Shown in pieces: positions 1-7,289 of a stretch of 64,000 nt of DNA (its first letter is position 1; every line of letters begins with the position of its first letter). Origin of the DNA: Lachnospiraceae bacterium (lineage in GTDB: Bacteria > Bacillota > Clostridia > Lachnospirales > Lachnospiraceae); contig CAJTGD010000021.1 in assembly GCA_910575475.1 (NCBI GenBank), forward strand, positions 47,580-111,579, written 5' to 3'. The notes under the pieces are model-generated. The model saw nothing but the letters and a program-made list of their open reading frames with translations, had not been told where the DNA came from and searched no databases. Both the position numbers and the translations under genes were made by a program.

Positions 1-2
1 TG

Positions 3-53
3 GATATTAAGGATATGGAAAGTAAGGCGGTGAGCAATAATGGGAATAATTAG
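3..53 (+). CDS. 3' end of an upstream late gene (partial)
   Basis: An open frame enters from the left edge and stops at 51-53, giving a 16-residue tail ending in ..VSNNGNN. It overlaps the start of the next gene by 14 bases, as in translationally coupled phage operons. By position, before the scaffold, it could be the end of a portal or minor head gene, but the visible part is too short to identify. Confidence 0.4.
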   Translation, partial: DIKDMESKAVSNNGNN

Positions 54-393
54 AAATAAAATGGTGATTATTCATCATTACAACAAAGATGTTATTACAG
101 AAATGCGTAATGACGCTATTGAACATTTTCAAAAAGCGGTAGAGGAAGATGTTGGGCGGCAGTATGATGTTTCAACGCAGATGGTAAGTCCGATATTGGA
201 AAGTTACATCAATGGAGAATATTCATTCGTTATTATGGGGGAATGTTCAAAGTTGGGATGGGAAACAGCAGATATATTTGAACGGTGGCGGCAGAAGTAT
301 ATTAACAAGTGGAACGAGAACGAAGAAACATATAAGCTATTAGAAGTTGATTTTGGGGAAGAATACCCATGTAAAATTGAAGAATACAATTAG
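40..393 (+). CDS. Hypothetical phage protein (117 aa)
   Basis: This 117-residue acidic soluble protein has no recognised domain, signal peptide or membrane segment. The ATG at 40 follows an AAGGCGGTG-like ribosome site and overlaps the end of the upstream frame. It is the last protein gene before a terminator-like hairpin and the tRNA cluster, and sits between the expected portal/minor head genes and the scaffold. Function unknown. Confidence 0.65.
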   Translation: MGIIRNKMVIIHHYNKDVITEMRNDAIEHFQKAVEEDVGRQYDVSTQMVSPILESYINGEYSFVIMGECSKLGWETADIFERWRQKYINKWNENEETYKLLEVDFGEEYPCKIEEYN

Positions 394-413
394 TGCCAGT
401 AACAAAGTTTCAG

Positions 414-455
414 TGCCAGTAGATACGTGAGAGCGTGTTTGCTGGCATTTTTATT
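414..455 (+). terminator. Hairpin terminator after the 117-aa gene
   Basis: TGCCAG (414-419) pairs with CTGGCA (442-447) and is followed by TTTTTATTTT. A second TGCCAG lies just upstream at 395-400. The hairpin separates the upstream head genes from the tRNA/scaffold unit. Confidence 0.55.
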
Positions 456-482
456 TTGACATTATCTAATTTTTGATATATT
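456..482 (+). promoter_or_regulatory. Putative sigma-A promoter for the tRNA cluster and scaffold
   Basis: A consensus -35 TTGACA (456-461) is followed by AT-rich sequence with TATATT at 477-482, a short 15-bp spacer. It lies directly after the terminator-like hairpin and before the tRNA genes. The -10 assignment is uncertain. Confidence 0.4.
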
Positions 483-502
483 TCCTAACCCTCCTAAGAG
501 GG

Positions 503-554
503 TGCATCCGTCAGTAATGGTGCTGTAAAGGCGGTTTGATTCCGCATGGGTGCA
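503..554 (+). other. Miniature tRNA-like structure (possible tRNA relic)
   Basis: TGCATCC (503-509) can pair with GGGTGCA (548-554) as a 7-bp acceptor-like stem with one G-T pair. Inside it a 4-bp T-arm-like hairpin (GCGG/CCGC around TTTGATT) abuts the 3' strand. Only about 21 nt remain between acceptor and T-arm, too short for both D and anticodon arms. It precedes two good tRNA genes, so a deleted tRNA is the simplest reading. Confidence 0.35.
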
Positions 555-666
555 TTACACGGTTGCCGTAGCGCACAGGTATCGGCATTAAATAAAAGTT
601 TAAGCATGGGATTAGCCGTGTATTTCCCTATCCTAGCGTCTGCCCCTTGTGGGTGGGCGCACTCCA

Positions 667-756
667 CGGGAAACGGCAACGATTGGTGGTGTTGCGGCGG
701 ACTGTAAATCCGTTCCCATGCGGTAAACATTGTTGGTTCGATTCCAACTTTCCCGA
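667..756 (+). tRNA. tRNA-Tyr (anticodon GTA)
   Basis: The cloverleaf is nearly complete: acceptor CGGGAAA/TTTCCCG (667-673, 749-755), D-stem GCAAC/GTTGC, anticodon stem GCGGA/TCCGT around CTGTAAA (anticodon GTA at 704-706), an 18-nt class II variable arm, and T-arm GTTGG/CCAAC around TTCGATT. No CCA is encoded. Two features are odd: the first pair is C1-G72, where bacterial tRNA-Tyr normally has G1-C72, and position 8 is C instead of the near-universal U. It may be a diverged phage tRNA. Confidence 0.85.
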
Positions 757-886
757 TTTGCAGAGTGCTACTGCTGATGTGGGCGTGGCTGATTTATCCC
801 CACAAAGAATGACAATGCCAGAATGAGGAAAACCCTCACTGGAATAGCTAATGGCGGACTGGATAGCACACAGAGATTCCGCCTAA

Positions 887-958
887 TGGCGTATCGCCAA
901 GTGGTTAAGGCACAGGACTTTGACTCCTGTATCGTTGGTTCGAATCCAACTACGCCAG
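887..958 (+). tRNA. tRNA-Gln (anticodon TTG)
   Basis: All arms are intact: acceptor TGGCGTA/TACGCCA (887-893, 951-957), D-stem GCC/GGC, anticodon stem CAGGA/TCCTG around CTTTGAC (anticodon TTG), and T-arm GTTGG/CCAAC around TTCGAAT. No CCA is encoded. A further hairpin (GGCGGA 853-858 with TCCGCC 878-883) lies just upstream and may help processing. The gene lies 79 bp before the scaffold gene, within the late operon. Confidence 0.93.
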
Positions 959-1036
959 CTACCCCGGCAGTGGTTTATCTGCCTAAATCCATACAGCGGA
1001 CACGCTGTTAAAAACCATGTTAGGAGGATATGACAC

Positions 1037-1645
1037 ATGAAAAACATTGAACAGATTTTGAAAGAAGCAGGAATTGAGGTTACGGACGAACAGAAAGCAG
1101 CGGTCAATGCGGCGGTGACGGAGAACTACAAGACCATTGCCGAGTTTGACAAGCAGGCTAAGAAGCTGACGGCAGCAGAAGCGGATCTGGACAATTACAA
1201 AAGGCAGCTTGACACGGCAAATGAAACCCTGGAGAAGTTTAAGGACATCGACCCGGAGAAGCAGGCAGAGGAAATCCAGAAGTATAAGCAGGCGGCGAAA
1301 GAAGCGCAGGAAGCGGCTGATAAGAAGATTTTGCAGCGTGACCAGAGGGATTATCTGAAAGGCGAGTTCGATAATCTGGGCATCAAATCGGGACGTGTCA
1401 GGGATTCGCTTATGCGTGAAATCATGGGCGAGGACGGTTTGAAGTGGAAGGACGGCGCATTTATGGGGCTGTCGGACTATCTGGCAAAGGAGAATGAAAA
1501 AGACCACTTCTACCAGACCGAAGCTGAAAAGGCAGAAGCCGAAGCCAAAGAGAAAGCCGCCGGAAGTGCGCCGAAGTTTACGGACAAGTCCGAGCCGAAG
1601 CAGACCCCGGCAAAAGATACCAGTCCGGCTCCTGTGATTTTCTAA
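1037..1645 (+). CDS. Phage scaffolding protein (GP20-like minor structural protein)
   Basis: This 202-residue protein is highly charged and largely alpha-helical, with a coiled-coil middle (about residues 35-105) rich in Lys, Glu and Ala, as in the phage minor structural GP20/scaffold family. Such proteins fill the procapsid and guide capsid assembly. The start has a strong AGGAGGA site at 1021-1027. It lies 28 bp before the major capsid gene, the usual place for a scaffold. No protease signature is visible. Confidence 0.85.
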   Translation: MKNIEQILKEAGIEVTDEQKAAVNAAVTENYKTIAEFDKQAKKLTAAEADLDNYKRQLDTANETLEKFKDIDPEKQAEEIQKYKQAAKEAQEAADKKILQRDQRDYLKGEFDNLGIKSGRVRDSLMREIMGEDGLKWKDGAFMGLSDYLAKENEKDHFYQTEAEKAEAEAKEKAAGSAPKFTDKSEPKQTPAKDTSPAPVIF

Positions 1646-1673
1646 ATCAAACAGAAAAGAAAGGACAAACAAA

Positions 1674-2636
1674 ATGGCTATTGATTCATTAAATCTTGTA
1701 AAACTTTCCGATTTGGCAGGAACCGAAGATGGAAAGCTGAAACTTGCAGAGGAATATAAGGGCATTATTGAGAATGTCGGCAGGCGGACAATTTCGAGCC
1801 TTTTCAAAAATCAGAGATTATCCGGCGACCCGCAGGCAGGAACGCTTGTGGCAAAAAGATTTGCTTCTGCGAAGTCCGAGGAATACGGTACGGCAAGGGC
1901 GGCAAGAAAAGGAAAGCCCGGCAGGGGATTTGAGGTTGCTGTTGATATCGACATCGACAAGGAAATCATGGAGGAATACGAGGAAAAAGACATCCGGCTT
2001 GGCGGCATTCCGGGGCTGTTGTCCGAGAGAAGAACAGCTATTACCCGTGCCATGGTTCGGGAACTGGACGAAAATTTCTTCCTTGTAGCTGTCGGAAAGC
2101 GCAAAGAGAGTGACGGAACTGTTGGGACTGTTACCGGCGGTACAGAGGTTACAGTGTCTGGCGATACCATCAAAGACCGTGTAACGGCGGTAGTGATGAA
2201 GCTGCATACTGCAAAAAATGAGTTTGTGGACGGCATTGAGAAAGAGGACATCCATGTTGTCCTGTCCCCGGAAGCCTACGAGGAAATGCGTGATTACATC
2301 GACACCAAAGGAAATGCCAATGTTCAGACAGACGTGGCGGAGTTTGGGCGGTATCACGGCGCATGGATTTACTCCAATGTTCATCAGCCGGAGGGCGTTG
2401 AAATTATCGCTATGTGTACCGGGGCGATTGCGGAGCCGGTTATGGCAGACGAATACCAGGCAAAGCAGATTGAGCTTTCCAATGCGTATGCAATCGGTAT
2501 GTTTTTCCACTACGGCTGTAAGGTTGTTATGCCTGACCTGATTTTCTTTAGCAAGAAACCGGGTGCAGCCAGCGCAAGCGAAACCGGAGAGGAATCTGGA
2601 GACACGACAAGGGCAAAGAGTACGAAGCTGTCATAA
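1674..2636 (+). CDS. Major capsid protein
   Basis: This 320-residue protein directly follows the scaffold. Its sequence (long N-terminal helix region, extended 'RGFEVAVDIDIDKE' segment, C-terminal 'AYAIGMFFHYGCKVVMPDLIFF') is typical of HK97-fold capsid proteins of clostridial siphophages. The final ~25 residues are Ser/Thr/Gly/Glu-rich and probably disordered. The ribosome site is AAAGAAAGGA. It is expected to form the icosahedral shell. Confidence 0.85.
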   Translation: MAIDSLNLVKLSDLAGTEDGKLKLAEEYKGIIENVGRRTISSLFKNQRLSGDPQAGTLVAKRFASAKSEEYGTARAARKGKPGRGFEVAVDIDIDKEIMEEYEEKDIRLGGIPGLLSERRTAITRAMVRELDENFFLVAVGKRKESDGTVGTVTGGTEVTVSGDTIKDRVTAVVMKLHTAKNEFVDGIEKEDIHVVLSPEAYEEMRDYIDTKGNANVQTDVAEFGRYHGAWIYSNVHQPEGVEIIAMCTGAIAEPVMADEYQAKQIELSNAYAIGMFFHYGCKVVMPDLIFFSKKPGAASASETGEESGDTTRAKSTKLS

Positions 2637-2649
2637 GGAGCAAACCGGA

Positions 2650-2997
2650 ATGAAGCAAACAGTGGTATTTGACTTTGATGGAGTAATCCACAGTTATACA
2701 AGCGGCTGGGTTAGGGAAGATATAATCCCTGGCCCTCCTGTTCCCGGAATAAAAGAATCCATAGACGGCATGAGAGCCGCCGGGTATGAAGTTGTCATTG
2801 TGTCTACAAGGTGCGCCCATGTTGGAGGACTGGGGGCAATCAATGAGTGGCTGACAAAGTATGGAATCACAGTTGATAGTGTCCGAACTGAAAAGCCGCC
2901 CGCAATTTGCTACATTGACGACCGGGCAATATGCTTTGACGGACACCCAGAAACTTTGCTTGAAAAAGTGCGAAGCTTTAAGCCGTGGAACAAATAG
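2650..2997 (+). CDS. HAD-superfamily hydrolase-like protein
   Basis: The N-terminus VVFDFDGVIHS carries the HAD motif I (DxD); 'VIVSTR' fits motif II and 'CYIDDRA' the acidic motif IV. At 115 residues it is a compact domain without a clear cap, probably a phosphatase. I chose the ATG at 2650 because AAGGAG at 2635-2640 precedes it and the protein aligns from there; a longer frame to 2563 overlaps the capsid gene. It sits with a DUF4406 gene between capsid and connector, which suggests accessory nucleotide or polynucleotide metabolism. Confidence 0.75.
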   Translation: MKQTVVFDFDGVIHSYTSGWVREDIIPGPPVPGIKESIDGMRAAGYEVVIVSTRCAHVGGLGAINEWLTKYGITVDSVRTEKPPAICYIDDRAICFDGHPETLLEKVRSFKPWNK

Positions 2998-3063
2998 GAG
3001 CAAGCCGGCATGGGATATGTAAAGTATTTCATGCCGGAAACCAGATTGGAGGAAAATAAAAGC

Positions 3064-3378
3064 ATGAAGAAATTATTTATTTCACAGCCCATGAAAGGCA
3101 AGACGGACGAGGAAATTTTGGCAGTAAGAGAAAAGGCAATCAAGAGCGCAGAGGAAAAGTTGGGCGAGCCGGTAGAGGTTATTGATTCTTTCTTTCAGAG
3201 CGCACCGGCAGACGCAAGACCGCTGTGGTTTCTTGGTAAAAGCCTTGAGTTGCTGTCTACGGCTGATGTGGCTTTCTTCGCTAAAGGCTGGGAAGATGCA
3301 AGGGGCTGTAAGATTGAGAACACTTGCGCCATTGAGTACGGCATTGATGTTGTGATTGAGGATTACACAGCGCAGTAA
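3064..3378 (+). CDS. DUF4406 protein, nucleoside deoxyribosyltransferase-like
   Basis: The start KKLFISQPMKGKTDEEI is the hallmark of DUF4406, related to nucleoside 2-deoxyribosyltransferases with a Rossmann-like fold. 'LSTADVAFFAKGWEDARGCKIE' matches the family's conserved D..FF..GW..ARGC..E segment. I chose ATG 3064 (GGAGG at 3048) although an in-frame ATG at 3010 also has a ribosome site and would add 18 residues starting MGYVKYF, oddly like the start of the next gene (MGYVTYD). Likely role: nucleotide handling during infection. Confidence 0.7.
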   Translation: MKKLFISQPMKGKTDEEILAVREKAIKSAEEKLGEPVEVIDSFFQSAPADARPLWFLGKSLELLSTADVAFFAKGWEDARGCKIENTCAIEYGIDVVIEDYTAQ

Positions 3379-3390
3379 GGAGCGTAGCCT

Positions 3391-3945
3391 ATGGGATATG
3401 TAACCTACGACTACTACAAAAGCATATACGGCGAGGATTCGATGCCGGAAACCGACTTTAATAGGCTGTCATGGGAAGCCTGCCGCAGGGTGGACACACT
3501 CACGCTGAATAAGCTGAAATTCGCATTTCCCACCAATGAGGACGATATTGAAGCCGTCCGGCGGTGTGTCTGCAAGCTGATTGAGATTGCCGGGCAGATT
3601 GAAGCGGCGAATAAGCGTGTATCAGAGGGGCAAGGGTATATTACGGACGAATCCGGCGCACTCCGGGGGAAAGTGGTGTCTTCCGTTTCCTCCGGCAGTG
3701 AATCCATATCGTACACGGCAAAGGCAGAATCCAGCAGCACACTGATTGACGCTGTTTTGTCTGACAAGGCGGCGCAGGAGCGTCTATATCGTGACACGGT
3801 GAGGGAATATCTCTCACTCGTGCCTGATTCCAACGGCGTGAATCTTCTGTATGCCGGAATCCCCTACCCACGCCGCAATGCCCCGATAAGCAGACCGCCG
3901 GAGAATAAGCCGGTGGAGAATCCGGAGGAAAGCGAGAAATTATGA
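3391..3945 (+). CDS. Head-tail connector (gp6-like adaptor)
   Basis: This 184-residue protein begins 'MGYVTYDYYKSIYGEDSMPETDFNRLSWEACRRVD', typical of head-tail adaptors that bind the portal vertex after packaging. The N-terminal ~90 residues are helical; the middle is Ser-rich; the C-terminus is a Pro/Glu-rich tail. It overlaps the next gene by 4 bases. Position after the capsid supports the assignment. Confidence 0.75.
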   Translation: MGYVTYDYYKSIYGEDSMPETDFNRLSWEACRRVDTLTLNKLKFAFPTNEDDIEAVRRCVCKLIEIAGQIEAANKRVSEGQGYITDESGALRGKVVSSVSSGSESISYTAKAESSSTLIDAVLSDKAAQERLYRDTVREYLSLVPDSNGVNLLYAGIPYPRRNAPISRPPENKPVENPEESEKL

Positions 3946-4292
3946 AAGAACAAAAAGTGAATATTCTTGGAACTGAATGGAAAATCGTCACTTGCAAGGA
4001 AGAAGAAAGCGAATTGCTGAATGGAAAATACCGTGACGGTTGCACTGACAATTCCACAAGAACAATTTATATCTGTGAGAAAAAGCCTGACTGTGAATTG
4101 CAGGATTACGAGATGTGGAAACGTCTTTCTCTGCGGCATGAGATTTTTCATGCGTTCCTTTTTGAAAGTGGTTTGGACGCAAGCTCAAATTGCACAAATC
4201 GACCGTGGGCAGAGAATGAAGAAATGGTTGACTGGTTCGCCATTCAGTCCCCGAAGATTTACAAAGTCTTTGCGGAACTGGATATTTTGTAG
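3942..4292 (+). CDS. Small zinc-metallopeptidase-like protein (HExxH)
   Basis: This 116-residue protein has 'LRHEIFHAFLFESG' with an HExxH zinc motif at about residues 66-70, followed by an acidic segment 'WAENEEMVDWFA' that could give the third ligand, as in ImmA/IrrE and SprT-like peptidases. It begins with ATG overlapping the connector stop, indicating coupled translation. Its presence in the connector operon suggests a virion-assembly or host-regulator protease, but activity is inferred. Confidence 0.6.
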   Translation: MKEQKVNILGTEWKIVTCKEEESELLNGKYRDGCTDNSTRTIYICEKKPDCELQDYEMWKRLSLRHEIFHAFLFESGLDASSNCTNRPWAENEEMVDWFAIQSPKIYKVFAELDIL

Positions 4293-4305
4293 GAGGGTGG
4301 TTTTG

Positions 4306-4452
4306 GTGGAAACTCAAAAAGCGATTGATAACCTTATTTCGATGAAAACCGAAATTGAATTTGAATCTGACGATACAAAGCAGATGAAAAGAATCAAGAT
4401 TGACACAATCAATGAAGCAATTAAGGCTTTAAAGAAGCAAATGGAAGATTAG
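4306..4452 (+). CDS. Small hypothetical phage protein (48 aa)
   Basis: A GTG start at 4306 lies 9 nt after a perfect AGGAGG (4291-4296); the TTG at 4303 is an alternative. The 48-residue product (starting ETQKAIDNLIS after Met, ending EAIKALKKQMED) is a charged helical protein without a recognised domain. It fits exactly between its neighbours in the late operon. Confidence 0.6.
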   Translation: METQKAIDNLISMKTEIEFESDDTKQMKRIKIDTINEAIKALKKQMED

Positions 4453-4463
4453 GTGTTTGCCAT

Positions 4464-4937
4464 ATGGGAATAGGCTATGTTGACAGCGTGGTTGTCTATA
4501 ACCGCTACATAAACGGACTGATGGAAACAGAAACATATTTCGGCACACGGTTTGACAATGTGCGGATTGAGTTCACGCAGGAAGAAAACCAGACCAAAGC
4601 AGGAAAAGAAAATGTAAGTACTTGTCTGCTGAAAATCAAAAATAACAGCACGCTTCCAAAGCCATTCAAAGACCCTAAAAAGTGGGAAAAGCTGACTACG
4701 GAAGAAATGCTTGAATACTTCACTTTGAATACTGGCGGTGATTTCTTTGTTATTGTAAAGCGAGAAGGACTTAACCTTGACATTGAACCCCCTACTGGAT
4801 TGATAGAAAGCAGTACAAGTGAACTTTACAACGGTAATTTCTTTGAGTACATGAAAGCGAATTATGGTTATGTGTATTCTTTGAATAGCTTTGCACAGCT
4901 TGATTTGATTCCGCATTTCCAAGTGGGCGGATTGTAA
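4464..4937 (+). CDS. Phage protein of the head-tail joining region
   Basis: This 157-residue soluble protein starts 'MGIGYVDSVVVYNRYINGL' and resembles small proteins of unknown function found between connector and tail-terminator genes of clostridial siphophages; by position it could be the head-closure protein. No motif supports a specific function. Confidence 0.55.
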   Translation: MGIGYVDSVVVYNRYINGLMETETYFGTRFDNVRIEFTQEENQTKAGKENVSTCLLKIKNNSTLPKPFKDPKKWEKLTTEEMLEYFTLNTGGDFFVIVKREGLNLDIEPPTGLIESSTSELYNGNFFEYMKANYGYVYSLNSFAQLDLIPHFQVGGL

Positions 4938-5016
4938 CACGGCTATGCGTTCAGCGTTGATACAGTGGACGTTTATACATTAATACCAAGATTTGAAATA
5001 GGAGGAAGATAAGAAG

Positions 5017-5223
5017 ATGAAAGAGATTAAATTTATTATACCTGAAAACGGAGAGAAGTTATCTGCAAATGCTGATGAACTGCACAAGGAACTTCTGAAA
5101 CTTCCAGCTGAAATGTATGTGAATTTGTATCACATGATGAAAAGCAAGATGGAGAACAGCTATTTTGTTTCAAATGGCTGCATTTCTGCCAGTTCTATTT
5201 CTTCTGGCGTAGTAAGGATTTAG
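5017..5223 (+). CDS. Hypothetical phage protein (68 aa)
   Basis: This 68-residue protein has a strong ribosome site (AGGAGGA, 5001-5007). It begins KEIKFIIPENGEK and ends in a Ser-rich SSISSGVVRI tail. No domain recognised. It abuts the tail-terminator-like gene (3 bp apart), so it is probably co-translated. Confidence 0.5.
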   Translation: MKEIKFIIPENGEKLSANADELHKELLKLPAEMYVNLYHMMKSKMENSYFVSNGCISASSISSGVVRI

Positions 5224-5226
5224 CCT

Positions 5227-5676
5227 ATGCCCGAAGAAATCAAAGAACGCCTATCCAAAACAGAATATGATAAAGTCGGCGAAATGCTGCTGGAACTGAT
5301 TGCAGAGTGTCCGTATATACCGGCAGGAGCAAACATCAAATATAACTCTAAGGATGTCGGCAAGTGCGTGTATATCATAACAGCCGGGGGGAATATCAAG
5401 AGCCGGAATGTGCTTGGTGGATTTACGGCAGAACTGACTATCCAGGTTGCCTACCAGAGTTTTCCGCAAGGCAACGGACAGATGATAAACGCACAGGCAG
5501 TCGTGGACAACATTACCGGATGGCTGGAGGATATACAGAACCTCCCCCGGCTGACCGGAAACAGGACTATAACAAAGATTACCGCAAGTGGCAGCTTCCC
5601 GGATGTGGAAGAGGTTGAGGGGGATAAGTCAACCGTGTTTGCTGCTAATGTAGTGATGGAATATGAAGTAGAGTAA
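5227..5676 (+). CDS. Minor capsid / tail terminator protein
   Basis: This 149-residue protein combines an N-terminal helix ('LLELIAECPYIP') with beta-rich 'GGFTAELTIQVAYQSFPQ' and C-terminal 'VFAANVVMEYEVE', the pattern of phage minor capsid/tail-terminator proteins placed just before the tail tube gene. These form the ring capping the tail tube at the head joint. Family placement is by sequence pattern and position. Confidence 0.65.
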   Translation: MPEEIKERLSKTEYDKVGEMLLELIAECPYIPAGANIKYNSKDVGKCVYIITAGGNIKSRNVLGGFTAELTIQVAYQSFPQGNGQMINAQAVVDNITGWLEDIQNLPRLTGNRTITKITASGSFPDVEEVEGDKSTVFAANVVMEYEVE

Positions 5677-5683
5677 GTAATTA

Positions 5684-5730
5684 CCGGCTTGCGATTGGAG
5701 CAAGTCGCTGACCCCTAAAAGTTATGGGGT
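5684..5730 (+). ncRNA. Structured leader RNA, copy 1 (before tail tube gene)
   Basis: CCGG is followed by hairpin 1, CTTGC (5688-5692) and GCAAG (5700-5704) around GATTGGA, then linker TCGCTGA, then hairpin 2, ACCCC (5711-5715) with GGGGT (5726-5730). A second copy at 9759-9804 keeps the loop (RATTGGA), linker (TCGCTRA) and CCGG while both stems change with pairing preserved. It ends 16 nt before the tail tube start, a position suited to translational control or mRNA processing. I do not recognise the family. Confidence 0.65.
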
Positions 5731-5746
5731 AGAAAGGAGAAAAAGT

Positions 5747-6298
5747 ATGCCCGAAACAACAAAAACAGGAAAGATTCTAAGAGGACAGAGGGCCATGTGG
5801 CTGACGTTCGATAATGCAAAATACACATGCCTTGGGAAAGACTCTGATGATCTGTCAATCGACATGAACCCAGACACCGAAACAATCAAAAACGTCCAGG
5901 GGGAAACGACCTTCGTCAACAACGGTTATACACCGTCCATGAGCAACGAATACATAGCAAGGCGGGAGGATGCGATCTATCCTCACATCCAGTACATCGC
6001 AGACCATTTGGCGGTGGATGATGAACACACGGCGGCAACCATGATTGTGGCGACTCTTGACATCGAAGTAAGTGAAACAGGAGCAAAAACAGCGACCGGA
6101 TCAGGATATTCCGTCCCGGTTAAGATTGTTGTTGATAATGACGGTGGTTCTACATCTGGTTATGCTATTCCGTTTACAATCAATGAGGACGGGGCCCGTA
6201 CTCAGGGGACTGTATCGGTAGCCGACAAGGTTCCGACATTTACCGCGGGAAACGCATCTACGGTGAATGATAATAACGAATCATCCCTGTCTGATTGA
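5747..6298 (+). CDS. Major tail protein (tail tube subunit)
   Basis: This 183-residue protein has the beta-rich character of siphophage tail tube subunits ('SIDMNPDTETIKNVQGETTFVNNGYTPSM' and a Thr/Gly-rich C-terminal half). It polymerises into the DNA conduit. The start has AAAGGAG, 10 nt upstream, immediately after the structured RNA copy 1. The C-terminal ~60 residues look like an Ig-like or disordered extension. Confidence 0.8.
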   Translation: MPETTKTGKILRGQRAMWLTFDNAKYTCLGKDSDDLSIDMNPDTETIKNVQGETTFVNNGYTPSMSNEYIARREDAIYPHIQYIADHLAVDDEHTAATMIVATLDIEVSETGAKTATGSGYSVPVKIVVDNDGGSTSGYAIPFTINEDGARTQGTVSVADKVPTFTAGNASTVNDNNESSLSD

Positions 6299-6309
6299 GG
6301 TGGAATCTT

Positions 6310-6701
6310 ATGATTGGAAAAATAATTTATGGTAAATTTGTCCCCTTCTCTGATTTAGGGGGTAGGGCAAAACCATTTTAACACCGAATAAAGCTGTGGT
6401 GTCGGGTGCGGACGGAACTTTGCGGGCCAGCGAGGTTACAGCGGAGGAAGTAGGTTTCCTGGCTGGACTGACTGGGAATGTGCAAGAGCAGATGGATTTG
6501 TTTGATTCCTATAGTAATGTTGCAAGGGCGAACGACACAGACTTTAATGAGTTTGCGAGAAAATCGGCTGTGAACGGAAATATCATTCCGTTTATAACTG
6601 CACGAATGAAAAACGCTCCTTTTTCACCTGATACTATTGCTTTAGGGATGCCTTTTTTTAGAAAAATTATTTTCTACGGATATATATGTAATTTATTTTG
6701 A
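6310..6701 (+). pseudogene. Orphan tail-fibre-like fragment, frameshifted
   Basis: From ATG 6310 a frame gives MIGKIIYGKFVPFSDLGGRAK and stops at 6379-6381. A -1 shift near 6363-6372 continues as TILTPNKAVVSGADGTL and stays open to 6701. The sequence 'NKAVVSGADGTLRASEVTAEEVGFLAGLTGNVQEQ' parallels the fibre gene at 20795 ('NKALISDANGKVAASDLDASKVEFLSGVTSDIQEQ'), so it is a fibre-type module stranded between tail tube and chaperone genes. The frameshift may be a mutation; no strong slippery heptamer is visible. An alternative is a short gene from GTG 6396. Confidence 0.55.
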
Positions 6702-6779
6702 TTTGCACGCAAAATCAAGCGGAGTCTCTAACGTGAGACCATCTTAGCAGTATAAATTTAAGGGAAGAAAGGTCGCAAT

Positions 6780-7289
6780 ATGGGAAAATATAACTTAAAC
6801 TTAGAAGGCGCAGAAATAGACGAAATCATCCTAAACAAGCACGGTGATAAAATAGAAATTTCTGCGGACGATGCAAGCCTTTTTGATAAATTTGCAAATG
6901 GGTTTGACGAGATAATCAAAATGGCAGACGGAATGCCGGAAAAAATGGAAACGGTTGAAAAGGAGTTTGAAGGAAAAGAAGATTCTGACATTCAGAAATC
7001 TGTAGCTGTGTCGAGAGTGCGTGTTGAGTTCTGCGAAAAAGCGATTGGCATTATCGATAATATTTTTGGCGAAGGAACAGCAAAAAAGTCTTTCAGAGAC
7101 GGGTATGAGGCAATTCCCGATTTTCTACCGGACGAGGACATGTTCATTGCGTTTTTTGAGAAAATGACCCCAATCATGGAAGATATCTTCAACCGAAAAA
7201 TGGAGCGCCAGGAAAAAGCAAGCAAGGCACGTATGGCGAAGTATCAGCCGCAGGATCATAAAAAGCCGCAGAGGAAAAGCACAAAATGA
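6780..7289 (+). CDS. Tail assembly chaperone (G-like)
   Basis: This 169-residue acidic helical protein with a basic C-terminal tail (KPQRKSTK) lies between tail tube and tape measure, where siphophages encode their tail assembly chaperones. It overlaps the following Gp15 gene by ATGA, so the second protein is made by re-initiation and not by the programmed frameshift known from lambda G-GT. Confidence 0.7.
   Translation: MGKYNLNLEGAEIDEIILNKHGDKIEISADDASLFDKFANGFDEIIKMADGMPEKMETVEKEFEGKEDSDIQKSVAVSRVRVEFCEKAIGIIDNIFGEGTAKKSFRDGYEAIPDFLPDEDMFIAFFEKMTPIMEDIFNRKMERQEKASKARMAKYQPQDHKKPQRKSTK

Noticed and set aside
757..886. Possible third tRNA between tRNA-Tyr and tRNA-Gln
   Set aside because: There are hairpins (for example 853-883), but no acceptor, anticodon and T-arm set can be assembled.
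983..1807. Long minus-strand frame (274 codons) opposite the scaffold
   Set aside because: It is antisense to a well-supported scaffold gene and low in plausible protein character.
6363..6381. Programmed -1 frameshift in the orphan fibre fragment
   Set aside because: The site has only A-AAA and no clear slippery heptamer or downstream structure, so a mutation is simpler.
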